Positions 21,215 through 30,006 are shown, numbered from the stretch's first letter. The stretch is DNA of 64,000 nt from Cellulomonas dongxiuzhuiae (GCF_018623035.1 NZ_CP076023.1:1860001-1924000); one strand, 5' to 3'. Numbers and translations are program-made. The notes: generated from the sequence alone by a model not told the origin.

Positions 21215-22474
21215 TCAGGCGCCGTCGAGCTCCGTCGCCAGCCGCTCCGCGAGGAGCTCCACCTGCCAGGCGCGTGCGCCACCCGCGGTCATCGCCGCCG
21301 CGACGCCCGCCTCGTCCAGCGGCACCGGCGGCGACCAGCAGAGCCGGCGCAGCAGGTCGGGCTGCACGAGGTTCTCCACCGGCACGCTGTGCTCCTGCGA
21401 GAGCTCGGTCACGACCGCCCGCGCCGCGGCCAGCCGTCGCGCGGCGGCGGGGTCGCGGTCGGCCCACACCCTCGCCGGTGGCGGGCCGTCGGTCGCCGGG
21501 CCCCGCGTCGCCGGCAGCTCGTCGTCGGGCAGCGCGACGGCACGGTCGATCGCCGACTGCCACAGCGCCGCACGCCGGCGCGTCCCCTTGCCGGCGAACG
21601 CGGGCAGCGCGACGAGCTGCCCGACCGTGCGGGGCAGGGCCTGCGCAGCGGCGACGATGGCGGCGTCGGGCAGCACGCGGCCGGGGGAGATGTCGCGCTC
21701 GCGGGCGTTGCGGTCGCGCGTGGCGTAGAGCTCGCGGACCACCGCCAGGCGACGCGCGTCGCGGACGTTGTGCAGGCCGGAGACGCGCCGCCACGGCTCG
21801 ACGCGCGGCGCCGGGGGTGGTGCCGTCCGTACCGCCTCGAACTCCTGGAGCGCCCATCCCGCCTTGCCCGACACCGCGAGACGCTCGGCCAGGACCTGAC
21901 GGACCTCGATCAGCACCTCGACGTCCAGCGCGGCGTACCGCAGCCACTCCGGCGGCAACGGTCGGGTCGACCAGTCGACGGCTGAGTGCTCCTTGGCCAG
22001 CCCCAGCCCGAGCGTGTCCGCGACGACCGCGGCGAGGCCCACGCGGTCCATGCCCAGGAGCCGGGCCGCGAGCTCGGTGTCGAAGACCCGGGACGGGTGC
22101 ATGCCCTGCTCGGCGAGCCCCGGCAGGTCCTGCGACGCTGCGTGCAGGACCCACTCGACACCGACGAGCGCGTCGGACAGGGCCGACAGGTCGGGCAGCG
22201 CGATGGGGTCGATGAGCGCCGTGCCGGCGTTCTCGCGTCGCAGCTGGACCAGGTAGGTGCGCTGGCCGTAGCGGTAGCCGGACGCGCGCTCGGCGTCCAC
22301 CGCGACCGGCCCGGTCCCCGCGGCGAACGCCGCGACCGTCGCCGCGAGGGCCGCCGGGGTGGCGACCACCTCCGGGACGCCGTCGGCGGGCTCCAGCAGG
22401 GGGACGACGACGGGCGCCGTCACCTCCGAGCCATCGTCCGTGCCCGGGGTGTCCTGCGACGCCTCCGCCTTCAT
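21215..22474 (-). CDS. rnd: Ribonuclease D-like 3'-5' exonuclease with HRDC domain
   Basis: The 419-residue product has the DEDD exonuclease domain: Exo I GPVAVDAERASGY, Exo II around HAASQDLPGL, and Exo III YAALDVEVL. One or two HRDC helical regions follow (for example DAAIVAAAQALPRTVGQLVALPAFAG). Family members trim the 3' ends of tRNA and other stable RNA. The frame is open 39 codons further upstream. The ATG at 22474 was chosen because the N-terminus MKAEASQD fits the family and a TACGGT -10 lies 7 bases before it, implying a leaderless message. Confidence 0.9.
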   Translation of the reverse strand: MKAEASQDTPGTDDGSEVTAPVVVPLLEPADGVPEVVATPAALAATVAAFAAGTGPVAVDAERASGYRYGQRTYLVQLRRENAGTALIDPIALPDLSALSDALVGVEWVLHAASQDLPGLAEQGMHPSRVFDTELAARLLGMDRVGLAAVVADTLGLGLAKEHSAVDWSTRPLPPEWLRYAALDVEVLIEVRQVLAERLAVSGKAGWALQEFEAVRTAPPPAPRVEPWRRVSGLHNVRDARRLAVVRELYATRDRNARERDISPGRVLPDAAIVAAAQALPRTVGQLVALPAFAGKGTRRRAALWQSAIDRAVALPDDELPATRGPATDGPPPARVWADRDPAAARRLAAARAVVTELSQEHSVPVENLVQPDLLRRLCWSPPVPLDEAGVAAAMTAGGARAWQVELLAERLATELDGA

Positions 22475-22481
22475 GTCGACC

Positions 22482-22487
22482 ACCGTA
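22482..22487 (-). promoter_or_regulatory. -10 element, leaderless rnd
   Basis: On the minus strand TACGGT is followed by 7 bases and the ATG. No ribosome binding site is present between them. Confidence 0.5.
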
Positions 22488-22612
22488 GGCGACGCGGGCA
22501 GCACGTCCGTGCAGGGGGCGCGCGCGTCGTGCGTGGCGCGACGTCCGGGCGGGCGGGTTCCGACGTGCTCACCGCTCCCGGAAGGTGCCACCTGCAGGGT
22601 CGTCCGGAGCGG

Positions 22613-23197
22613 TCAGTCGATCATCCGGTTGCGGATGGCGATGGCCACGAGCTCCGCCCGGTCGCCCGTGCCGAGCTTGCGGGAGATGCGTGCGAGGTGG
22701 CTCTTGACCGTCAGCGCGGACAGACCCAGCTCCTCGCCGATGAGGCGGTTGGTGCGGCCCTCGGCGACGCGGGCGAGCACGGACAGCTCACGCGCGCTGA
22801 GCTCGGCGGTCGGCTGGACCGGAGGGGGCGCCACGCGGACCGGCGCGGTGGAGACCTCGGTCGTGCTGGCGACCCCGCCGCGCAGCCCGCCGGCCAGCAG
22901 CGTGCGCAGCTCCTCGCGACCCGCGCGGCGGGCGAGCACGACGACGCGGTGGGCGCCCCGGCGCTGCAGGGCGCGCACGAGGGTGCTGCCCTCGCCGTCG
23001 CCGATCTGCGTGACGACCACGCACATCGGGTGCCGTGCGGGCGCGGCAGCGGGCGTACGCCGGGACGTGGGCAGGCCCGTGACGCCGGGCGCACGACGGG
23101 CCGGGAGGTCGCGGACGTCGCGGACGTCGCGGCGGAGAGGCTCGATGGTCACGTCCGGTGCATCGGCAGCGGCAGCGACGGACTTGAGCGGGGGCAC
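22613..23197 (-). CDS. LuxR-type HTH regulator with degenerate receiver-like region
   Basis: The 194-residue protein ends in a clear LuxR/NarL HTH (LSARELSVLARVAEGRTNRLIGEELGLSALTVKSHLARISRKLG). The middle section (MCVVVTQIGDGEG...RRVVVLARRAGREELRTLLAGGLRGGV) resembles the beta4-alpha5 half of a receiver domain but is too short and has no phosphoacceptor aspartate that I can identify. It is therefore an atypical, probably phosphorylation-independent regulator. The GTG start lies 10 bases after the DUF3000 stop, so the two genes are probably cotranscribed. Its target is unknown. Confidence 0.8.
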   Translation of the reverse strand: MPPLKSVAAAADAPDVTIEPLRRDVRDVRDLPARRAPGVTGLPTSRRTPAAAPARHPMCVVVTQIGDGEGSTLVRALQRRGAHRVVVLARRAGREELRTLLAGGLRGGVASTTEVSTAPVRVAPPPVQPTAELSARELSVLARVAEGRTNRLIGEELGLSALTVKSHLARISRKLGTGDRAELVAIAIRNRMID

Positions 23198-23207
23198 CCG
23201 GCGGCCG

Positions 23208-23789
23208 TCAGCGGCGCGGCAGGGGGACGACGCCCTCGGGGAGCGGTGGCAGCCCCGCGGCCGTGCACAGCAGCGTGGACCACGCCGTCAGGTGCGGGCC
23301 GAGCTGCTCGTCCCAGGACGTCCACGACGCGCGGATCTCCAGCTCGGTCTGCTCCTCGCGGCGGTCGAGCGCGCCGAAGCTCTGCGACAGCACGCGCGTC
23401 ACGGTGCCGCCCGCCGCGTGCGGGTCGACACCCGCCGACCCCAGGGCGTCGTGGAACCAGGACCAGGCCACCTCCGCGAGCATGGGGTCGTTGCCGACCT
23501 CGGCCTCCAGGCTCGCGCGCACGAGCGTGACGAGCCGGAACGAGCCCTCCCACGCCTCCTGGCCCTGCGGGTCGTACAGCACGACGAACCGCCCGGACGC
23601 GAGGTCCTCCGCGGCCACCGAGCGGCGGGCCGTGCGGACCTCGGCGGTGAGGGCGGCGGAGAAGGGCGCGATGCGGGCGGGACCGGGGACCTCGTCGAGC
23701 ACGACCTCGGGCCGTACGGGCACACCGCGCAGGGAACGCAGCGCGCGGACGAACTCGGCGGGGACGTCCTCGGGTCCGGCAGGGTTCAC
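23208..23789 (-). CDS. DUF3000 family protein
   Basis: The 193-residue protein belongs to the actinobacteria-specific DUF3000 family, recognised by segments such as FVRALRSLRGVPVRPEVVLDEVP and ASGRFVVLYDPQGQEAWEGSFR. No catalytic residues or membrane segments stand out. Function is unknown. The frame is open further upstream, but the GTG start is fixed by a TACGCT -10 hexamer 6 bases before it. Family members are usually neighbours of a LuxR-type regulator and ribonuclease D, as here. Confidence 0.87.
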   Translation of the reverse strand: MNPAGPEDVPAEFVRALRSLRGVPVRPEVVLDEVPGPARIAPFSAALTAEVRTARRSVAAEDLASGRFVVLYDPQGQEAWEGSFRLVTLVRASLEAEVGNDPMLAEVAWSWFHDALGSAGVDPHAAGGTVTRVLSQSFGALDRREEQTELEIRASWTSWDEQLGPHLTAWSTLLCTAAGLPPLPEGVVPLPRR

Positions 23790-23795
23790 GCGGCG

Positions 23796-23801
23796 AGCGT
23801 A
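23796..23801 (-). promoter_or_regulatory. -10 element, leaderless DUF3000 gene
   Basis: TACGCT on the minus strand, 6 bases before the GTG start. Confidence 0.55.
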
Positions 23802-23860
23802 CGGGCGGCCCGTGCGTCTCGGTCCCCGGCACGCCGACGGCGTGCGGGCGCGTGCCGGAC

Positions 23861-23866
23861 TAGGCT
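23861..23866 (+). promoter_or_regulatory. -10 element for the gnd operon
   Basis: TAGGCT, with predicted initiation near 23873 and a leader of about 95 bases before gnd. No strong -35 hexamer was seen. Confidence 0.5.
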
Positions 23867-23969
23867 CGACGACGCATCCGCACACGCCCCACGTGCCGGT
23901 GCCGGCCGCTCGGGTACGGCACCTTCCGGTGGTGGCGCGTGCCCACCCGGCATGAAGGAGCGCTCAGTG

Positions 23970-25424
23970 ATGTCTGTCCCGTCGTCGGCCGTCGGAACCG
24001 CGCAGATCGGGGTCACCGGGCTCGCCGTCATGGGCCGCAACCTGGCGCGGAACTTCGCGCGGCACGGCTACACGGTCGCGCTCCACAACCGCACCTTCGC
24101 CCGCACCCAGTCGCTGGTGGCGGACCACGCGTCCGACGGCACGTTCGTGCCCTCGGAGTCGATGGCCGACTTCGTCGCATCGCTCGCGCGGCCGCGCAAG
24201 ATCGTGATCATGGTGCAGGCCGGCGCGGCCACCGACGCCGTGATCGACGAGCTCGTGCCGCTGCTGGAGGAGGGCGACATCGTCGTCGACGCCGGCAACG
24301 CGCACTTCCCGGACACGATCCGCCGCGAGACGGCACTGCGAGCGCGCGGGCTGCACTTCGTGGGCACGGGCGTCTCCGGCGGTGAGGAGGGCGCGCTGAA
24401 CGGCCCCTCGATCATGCCCGGCGGCACGAAGGAGTCCTACGCGTCGCTCGGCCCGATCCTCGAGGCGATCTCGGCCAAGGTCGACGGCGTCCCGTGCTGC
24501 ACGCACGTGGGCCCCGACGGCGCCGGCCACTTCGTCAAGATGGTCCACAACGGCATCGAGTACGCCGACATGCAGCTCATCGCCGAGGCGTACGACCTCC
24601 TGCGGCACGGGCTGGGTGCCTCCGCACCGGAGATCGGCGAGGTCTTCGCCGCGTGGAACACCGGGGACCTCGAGTCCTACCTCATCGAGGTGACGGCCGA
24701 GGTGCTCGCGCACACCGACGCGGCCACCGGTGCCCCCTTCGTCGACATCGTGGCCGACGCCGCCGAGCAGAAGGGCACCGGACGCTGGACGGTGCAGAAC
24801 GGCCTGGACCTGGGTGTGCCGATCACGGGCATCGCCGAGGCGACGTTCGCCCGTGCGCTGTCCGGCTCGGCGCCGCAGCGCGCGGCGGCCCGTGGCGTGC
24901 TGCCCGCCGACACCCTCGAGTGGAACGTGCCCGAGCCGGGGGCGTTCATCGAGGACGTCCGGCTCGCGCTGTACGCGTCGAAGGTCGTCGCGTACTCGCA
25001 GGGGTTCGACCAGATCGCGGCCGCCAGCGTGCAGTACGGCTGGGACATCGACCGGGGCGCGATGGCGCGGATCTGGCGTGGCGGCTGCATCATCCGCGCC
25101 AAGTTCCTCGACCGCATCACGCAGGCCTACGAGCGGGACGCGAACCTGCCGCTGCTGCTCGCCGACCCGTACTTCACGGCGGCGGTCGCCAACGGCGTCG
25201 CCGCGTGGCGGCGCATCGTGGCCGCCGCCGCGGTGCACGGCGTCCCGACGCCCGCGTTCTCCTCGTCCCTCGCGTACTACGACGGCGTGCGTGCCGACCG
25301 GCTGCCCGCCAACCTCATCCAGGCGCAGCGCGACTTCTTCGGTGCGCACACGTACCGCCGCACGGACCGCGACGGGACCTTCCACACGGACTGGTCCGGC
25401 GACCGCGCCGAGCAGACCTGGTGA
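23970..25424 (+). CDS. gnd: 6-phosphogluconate dehydrogenase, decarboxylating (long form)
   Basis: The 484-residue product converts 6-phosphogluconate to ribulose 5-phosphate, CO2 and NADPH in the pentose phosphate pathway. Visible motifs are the nucleotide-binding segment IGVTGLAVMGRNLARNFA, the catalytic GVSGGEEGALNGPSIMPGG, the substrate-site GAGHFVKMVHNGIEYADMQ, and the C-terminal dimerisation tail RTDRDGTFHTDWSG. The ATG at 23970 was taken, with AAGGAG 9 bases upstream. The adjoining GTG at 23967 is equally close and cannot be excluded. The stop overlaps the next gene as GTGA. Confidence 0.96.
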   Translation: MSVPSSAVGTAQIGVTGLAVMGRNLARNFARHGYTVALHNRTFARTQSLVADHASDGTFVPSESMADFVASLARPRKIVIMVQAGAATDAVIDELVPLLEEGDIVVDAGNAHFPDTIRRETALRARGLHFVGTGVSGGEEGALNGPSIMPGGTKESYASLGPILEAISAKVDGVPCCTHVGPDGAGHFVKMVHNGIEYADMQLIAEAYDLLRHGLGASAPEIGEVFAAWNTGDLESYLIEVTAEVLAHTDAATGAPFVDIVADAAEQKGTGRWTVQNGLDLGVPITGIAEATFARALSGSAPQRAAARGVLPADTLEWNVPEPGAFIEDVRLALYASKVVAYSQGFDQIAAASVQYGWDIDRGAMARIWRGGCIIRAKFLDRITQAYERDANLPLLLADPYFTAAVANGVAAWRRIVAAAAVHGVPTPAFSSSLAYYDGVRADRLPANLIQAQRDFFGAHTYRRTDRDGTFHTDWSGDRAEQTW

Positions 25425-26677
25425 CGCGCCGCACCGGGGCGCAGGTCCCCGCGCCGCGGCTGCAGCCGGTGGTGCTCGGGGGCGACGTGGGGGCGTACTC
25501 GCTCGCCCGCACCTTCCACGAGGCGTACGGCGTGCGGTCGGTCGTCGTCTCGTCGGTGTCCACCGGTCTCGTCCGGCACTCCCGCATCCTCGAGAACGTC
25601 GTGGAGCCGGGCATCGACGACGGCCCGACCGTCGTGCGGCGGCTGCGCGCGATCGCCGAGCAGCACCCCGGGACCGACCGGGTGCTGCTCGGCAGCGCCG
25701 ACTGGCTCGTGCGCACGATCGTCGAGAACCGGGCGCAGCTCGAGGACCTCTACACGATCCCGTACGTGGACGTGGCGACCCTCGACAAGGTCACGGACAA
25801 GGTCCTGTTCGGTGAGCTGTGCGCCGAGCTGGGCATCGACCACCCGGCCACGGTCGTGCACGACGTGCAGGCGGGCGGCACGCCGGACACCTCGGCGCTG
25901 CGCTTCCCCGTGATCGCCAAGGCCGCCGACACCGCGGCGTACCACCTGGTCGAGTTCGCGGGGAAGAAGAAGGTCTTCACGGTCGACACGCCGGCCGAGC
26001 TGGCCGACCTGCTCGCGCGCGTCCAGGCCTCGGGGTACCAGGGCCGGTTCGTCGTGCAGGACCTCATCCCGGGTGACGACTCGGGCATGCGGATCCTCAC
26101 GTGCTACAGCGACGCCGAGGGCCGTGTCCGGTTCTCGGGGTTCGGCCACGTCCTGCTCGAGGAGCACACGCCCGGGGCGCTGGGCAACCCGGCCGGGATC
26201 GTGACGGGCCACGACGAGCAGATCGTCGCGCAGGCGGTCCGGCTGCTGGAGCACCTCGGGTGGACGGGCTACGCGAACTTCGACCTCAAGTTCGACCCGC
26301 GTGACGGCCGGACCGTGTTCTTCGAGCTCAACCCGCGCCTGGGGCGGTCGAACTTCTACCTGACCGCGGGTGGGCGCAACACCGCCGAGCTGTACGTGCG
26401 CGAGCACGTGCAGGGCCTGCCGCCGCTGCCCGAGGGCGCACCGGACCACCTCACGGAGCCGCACCTGTACACGGTGCTGCCGCGGTGGCTGCTGCGCCGC
26501 TACGTCGCCGACCCGGCGCTGCGCGCCCGCACGCGTGCGCTGGGGCGCGCCCACCGCGCGACCAACCCCCTGTGGTACCGCGCCGAGGTGGACCCCCGGC
26601 GCCTGGCCTACCTCGCGGTCGCGCAGGCCAACCAGGTCCGCAAGTACCGGCGGTACTACCCGCGAGGCGGAGCGTGA
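25421..26677 (+). CDS. ATP-grasp carboxylate-amine ligase, probable D-aspartate (or D-glutamate) ligase
   Basis: The 418-residue product is an ATP-grasp enzyme. The ATP-binding core runs from KVTDKVLFGELCAELG through the lysine-containing FPVIAKAADTAAYHLVEF, and the metal-binding motif is VFFELNPRLGRSNF. It resembles the D-aspartate ligases that add the cross-bridge residue to peptidoglycan precursors. The gene directly downstream encodes an Asp/Glu racemase and overlaps it by 4 bases, so the pair would make and attach a D-acidic amino acid. This matches the L-Orn-D-Asp or L-Orn-D-Glu cross-bridges known in Cellulomonas. Substrate choice is inferred. The GTG start overlaps the gnd stop. Confidence 0.85.
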   Translation: MTRRTGAQVPAPRLQPVVLGGDVGAYSLARTFHEAYGVRSVVVSSVSTGLVRHSRILENVVEPGIDDGPTVVRRLRAIAEQHPGTDRVLLGSADWLVRTIVENRAQLEDLYTIPYVDVATLDKVTDKVLFGELCAELGIDHPATVVHDVQAGGTPDTSALRFPVIAKAADTAAYHLVEFAGKKKVFTVDTPAELADLLARVQASGYQGRFVVQDLIPGDDSGMRILTCYSDAEGRVRFSGFGHVLLEEHTPGALGNPAGIVTGHDEQIVAQAVRLLEHLGWTGYANFDLKFDPRDGRTVFFELNPRLGRSNFYLTAGGRNTAELYVREHVQGLPPLPEGAPDHLTEPHLYTVLPRWLLRRYVADPALRARTRALGRAHRATNPLWYRAEVDPRRLAYLAVAQANQVRKYRRYYPRGGA

Positions 26678-27396
26678 GCGACCACCCGGTCGCGCGGGCC
26701 GAGGTCGGCGTCATCGGTGGCGTCGGCCCGGCCGCGACCGTGTGCTTCCTCGACCTCGTCGTGCGGCACACAGCCGCCGACCGCGACCAGGACCACGTCG
26801 ACCTGGTGGTCCTGCAGCACGCGACGATCCCGGACCGCACCGCGTACATCCTGGGCCGGTCGCAGGACGACCCGGGTCCGGTGATGGCGGCCGACGCCCG
26901 GCGTCTCGAGCGGCTCGGTGTCGGCTTCGTCGTCGTACCGTGCAACACGGCGCACCACTTCACGGACGAGGTCGCGGCCGCGGTCGACGTGCCGGTGCTG
27001 AGCATCGTCGACGAGACGGTGGACGAGGTCGTCGCGCGGCCGGGTGTGGCCCGTGTCGGCGTGCTCGCGACGAGCGGCACGCTCGCGGCGCACGTCTACC
27101 AGCGGGCCTTCGAGGCGCGCGGCGTGCAGGTGCTCGTCCCGGACGCCGCCGACCAGGACCTGGTCATGGGGATCATCTACGACCAGGTCAAGGCCGGCCT
27201 CCCGGCCGACGTCACGACGATGCACGCCGTGGCCGACCGGCTGCGGGAGCGCGGCGCCGACGTCGTCGTGCTCGGGTGCACCGAGCTGTCGGTCGTCGCG
27301 GCCGCCCACGACCTGCTGGCGGACGACCGGTACGTCGACTCCCTGGACGTGCTGGCGCGGCGCACCGTCGAGCGCGCGGGCTACCCGCTGCGCTGA
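26674..27396 (+). CDS. Aspartate/glutamate racemase family protein
   Basis: The 240-residue product is a cofactor-independent racemase with both catalytic cysteines: C90 in VPCNTAHHF and C202 in LGCTELS. The N-terminal GVIGGVGPAATVCFLD and the segment MGIIYDQVKAG are typical of aspartate racemases. It probably supplies D-Asp or D-Glu to the adjacent ATP-grasp ligase for peptidoglycan cross-bridges. The GTG start overlaps the ligase stop (GTGA). A perfect 8-bp hairpin immediately follows the stop and probably ends the gnd-ligase-racemase operon. Confidence 0.9.
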   Translation: MSDHPVARAEVGVIGGVGPAATVCFLDLVVRHTAADRDQDHVDLVVLQHATIPDRTAYILGRSQDDPGPVMAADARRLERLGVGFVVVPCNTAHHFTDEVAAAVDVPVLSIVDETVDEVVARPGVARVGVLATSGTLAAHVYQRAFEARGVQVLVPDAADQDLVMGIIYDQVKAGLPADVTTMHAVADRLRERGADVVVLGCTELSVVAAAHDLLADDRYVDSLDVLARRTVERAGYPLR

Positions 27397-27420
27397 CGGG
27401 CGTCCGCCCGCCGACGCCCG
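27397..27420 (+). terminator. Terminator after the racemase gene
   Basis: CGGGCGTC (27397-27404) pairs perfectly with GACGCCCG (27413-27420) around an 8-base loop, starting at the base after the stop codon. The following bases partly duplicate the loop and right arm. Confidence 0.6.
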
Positions 27421-27442
27421 CCCGCCGACGCCCTCCTGCCGG

Positions 27443-27928
27443 TCAGCCGAGCTCGCTGGTCCCCGCGTACAGGTGGAGCACGGGCACGTGCAGCTCCTCG
27501 CGCGCCCGCGACGCCCAGTCGGTGTGGAACGTGTCCTCGACCATGTGCGGGTAGGTCACCACGACGACCTCGCGGACGTCCCCCCGGGCGACGGCGTTGC
27601 GCAGCGCCGGCAGGGGGTCGTCGTCGGTGACCTCGCCCGTCGCGGTGCGGCCCGCGGCCTCGAACGCCGCCACGCTGCCCGCGATCTGCTCGGCCGCGGT
27701 CTGGCGCGCCTCCGTGCGGTCCGGCTCGTGGCCGGTCGCCCGGTCCCAGGCCTCGCGCAGCTCACCCATGCTGAGCGCGTCGATGATCCAGGGGACGAGC
27801 GGGCGCTCGGTGTCGGCGGGCACGAGGACCCGGTAGGTCGGCGCCTCGTCGGGGTGCAGACCCACGATGTGGCGGACGTCGGACTGGGCGAGGGTGTCCT
27901 CGGTCAGGACGAGGATGGTGTCGGTCAC
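27443..27928 (-). CDS. Conserved hypothetical protein, possible USP-like fold
   Basis: The 161-residue protein is not assigned to a family I can name. It reads as alternating beta and alpha elements (TDTILVLTEDTLAQSDV, TYRVLVPADTERPLVPWI, VREVVVVTYPHMVEDTFH, VPVLHLYAGTSELG), which suggests a Rossmann-like or universal-stress-protein-like fold. It has no signal peptide and no cysteine. The GTG start overlaps the stop of the pyrimidine-reductase-like gene as GTGA, so the two are coupled. A second possible promoter (TAGGCT 7 bases upstream) lies inside that gene. Confidence 0.72.
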   Translation of the reverse strand: MTDTILVLTEDTLAQSDVRHIVGLHPDEAPTYRVLVPADTERPLVPWIIDALSMGELREAWDRATGHEPDRTEARQTAAEQIAGSVAAFEAAGRTATGEVTDDDPLPALRNAVARGDVREVVVVTYPHMVEDTFHTDWASRAREELHVPVLHLYAGTSELG

Positions 27929-28722
27929 GACCCCGAGCCTACGGGTGCACGCAGGTCCCAGCAGGCCAGGAGGGTGCCGTCGGCAGCGTGCAGCAGGTGA
28001 CGCAGGTGCGCACGACGTGCGGGGTCGAGGGCGGCGGCGCCGGCCGCGGGGCGCGGGGCGTCGCCCGCGACCAGCAGCGGGCTGGTCGTCAGGCACAGCT
28101 CGTCGACGACGCCCGCGGCGAGCAGGGCGGCCAGCAGCCGTGGCCCGCCCTCGGCCAGGACGTGGCGCAGGCCGCGTGCCGCCAGCGCGTGCACGCCCGC
28201 CCGCAGGTCGGGGGAGTCGGCCTCGTGCGCACCGGGCACGACGACAGCGCGGTCGGCACCCACCGCGGCACGCGCACGGTCGGCGCCCGCAGCCCCGGTG
28301 ACGACGAACGGGAGCTGCGGTCCCGCCAGGAGGTCGGCGGGCACCTCACCGCGGCGCGTCACGACCGCCAGCGCGATCCGTGACGGCAGACCGGCCGCGG
28401 CACGCGCCGACCGGAGGTGCTCCGCGACGGGCAGCTCGCGGTACCCCTCCGCACGGACCGTCCCGGCACCGACGAGCACGACGTCGGCGAGCGCCCGGAG
28501 GACCGCGAACACGCGCCGGTCGGCCGGCGTGCCGAGCGAGGCGGAACGCCCGTCGCCGCCGGTGGCGGCACCGTCGACGCTCGCGACCATGTTCGCGCGG
28601 ACCCGGGCGCACGTCCGGTCCCGCGCGAAGAGGCGCAGGAGGTCCGTGTCGTCGGGTGCGGCGGCCAGGCGACGGTCGTCCGGTACGGGCACGAGGAGAT
28701 CGAGGTCGGAGGGGGCGGGCAC
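27925..28722 (-). CDS. RibD C-terminal domain (pyrimidine/dihydrofolate reductase-fold) protein
   Basis: The 265-residue product has the RibD-C/DHFR-like reductase fold. Recognisable segments are RVRANMVASVDGAATGGDGRS, ADVVLVGAGTVRAEGY, and the NADPH-loop region LRHVLAEGGPRLLAALLAAGVVDELCLTTSPLL. RibD-C proteins reduce the ribose of the riboflavin precursor, but stand-alone copies outside rib clusters often have other or unknown substrates, and no deaminase domain or rib gene is nearby. The GTG start is fixed by a TAGCCT -10 element 6 bases upstream. Confidence 0.86.
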   Translation of the reverse strand: MPAPSDLDLLVPVPDDRRLAAAPDDTDLLRLFARDRTCARVRANMVASVDGAATGGDGRSASLGTPADRRVFAVLRALADVVLVGAGTVRAEGYRELPVAEHLRSARAAAGLPSRIALAVVTRRGEVPADLLAGPQLPFVVTGAAGADRARAAVGADRAVVVPGAHEADSPDLRAGVHALAARGLRHVLAEGGPRLLAALLAAGVVDELCLTTSPLLVAGDAPRPAAGAAALDPARRAHLRHLLHAADGTLLACWDLRAPVGSGS

Positions 28723-28728
28723 GCGCTC

Positions 28729-28734
28729 AGGCTA
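28729..28734 (-). promoter_or_regulatory. -10 element, leaderless RibD-C gene
   Basis: TAGCCT on the minus strand, 6 bases before the GTG start. Confidence 0.55.
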
Positions 28735-28800
28735 GGGCGCGCGACCACCCGCAGCACGCCCGGCCGGCGGCCGGTGCCCCGCGCGACTCCCGGCCGTTCG

Positions 28801-30006
28801 TCAGGAGCGGTCGGGGCCCAGGGTCGCCGCGAGCGAGGCGACCGCGCCGACGACGATCACGGCAGGGTTGCGCACACCGACGTCGCGCGCGCGGACCGCG
28901 ATGTCCGCGACCGTCCCGAGCGTCGTGCGCTGGGTCGCCAGCGTGCCGTCCTCGACGACGGCGACCGGCGTCGCGGGGTCGAGCCCGTGCGACGCGAGCA
29001 GGCTCATGTGCTCGCCGATCCGACCGACGCCCATGAGCAGCACCAGCGTGCCGCGCAGCCGGGCGAGCGTCTCCCAGTCGGTGCCGGTGTCGTGGGCCGA
29101 GACGATCGTCACCTGGCGCGCCAGGTCCCGGTGCGTGACAGGCACGCCGGCTGCCCCTGGCACGGCGATGGCGCTCGTGACGCCCGGCACGACCTCGACG
29201 TCGACACCCGCGGCGAGGCACGCCGCGAGCTCCTCGCCGCCCCGGCCGAGGACGAACGGGTCGCCGCCCTTGAGCCGCACGACCCGCTGCCCGGCACGTG
29301 CGCGCTCGACGAGCAGGACGTTGATCTCGGTCTGCGTGAGCGTGTGCGCGTGCGGGGCCTTGCCGGCCTCGACGACCTCGACGTCCGGCTCCAGCTCGTC
29401 GAGCAGCGCACGCGGTGCCAGCCGGTCGACGACCACGACGTCCGCCTCGGCGAGCGCGCGTCGTCCGCGCGTGGTGATGAGGCCGGGGTCGCCGGGGCCG
29501 CCGCCGACCAGGGTCACGTGCCCGGGGCCGGGCCTCCGCCGGCGCAGCGGCAGCGCGCCGGTGTCGAGCTGCACCTGCAGCGCCGCGCGCAGCGCGACCG
29601 CACGCCGCGGGTCGCCGCCCGCACCGACCGCGACCGTGACGTCGCCCGCCCGGGCCACGGCGGGGGTCCAGGCCGTCGACACGGCGGCGTCGTCGGCACG
29701 CACGCACCACGTCCGCGCGGCCTGCGCCTCGGCCGCCACCGCGTCGTCCGTGCGGCGCTCACCCGTCGCGGTGTGGACGAGCCAGGCGCCCGCGAGGTCG
29801 CCGTGGGCGTACTCCCGCGGGTGCCACGTCAGCGCGCCGGCCGTGGCCAGGTCCGCCAGGTCCTCGCACAGAGCCGGGGCCACGACGTGCACGTCGGCAC
29901 CGTCCGCGAGGACGCCGCGTGCCCGGCGCGCGGCCACCGGCCCCCCGCCGACGACGACGACGCGACGACCGGCCAGGTCCAGCAGCAGCGCGTGCCGCGA
30001 GGTCAT
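28801..30006 (-). CDS. cysG: Siroheme synthase-like: precorrin-2 dehydrogenase plus uroporphyrinogen-III C-methyltransferase
   Basis: The 401-residue protein has an N-terminal NAD-binding CysG/Met8 domain (LLLDLAGRRVVVVGGGPVAARR). The C-terminal SAM-dependent methyltransferase domain has GHVTLVGGGPGDPGLITTRG and RLKGGDPFVLGRGGEE. It makes siroheme, the cofactor of the sulfite reductase encoded first in this operon. The central ferrochelatase/dimerisation part is shorter than in E. coli CysG. It is the last gene of the sulfate-assimilation operon and overlaps cysN by 4 bases (ATGA). Confidence 0.93.
   Translation of the reverse strand: MTSRHALLLDLAGRRVVVVGGGPVAARRARGVLADGADVHVVAPALCEDLADLATAGALTWHPREYAHGDLAGAWLVHTATGERRTDDAVAAEAQAARTWCVRADDAAVSTAWTPAVARAGDVTVAVGAGGDPRRAVALRAALQVQLDTGALPLRRRRPGPGHVTLVGGGPGDPGLITTRGRRALAEADVVVVDRLAPRALLDELEPDVEVVEAGKAPHAHTLTQTEINVLLVERARAGQRVVRLKGGDPFVLGRGGEELAACLAAGVDVEVVPGVTSAIAVPGAAGVPVTHRDLARQVTIVSAHDTGTDWETLARLRGTLVLLMGVGRIGEHMSLLASHGLDPATPVAVVEDGTLATQRTTLGTVADIAVRARDVGVRNPAVIVVGAVASLAATLGPDRS

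Noticed and set aside
27928..27950. Independent leaderless promoter (TAGGCT, 7 bases upstream) for the hypothetical gene at 27443-27928
   Set aside because: It lies inside the coding end of the upstream gene, and the GTGA overlap already explains translation; not listed as a separate promoter.
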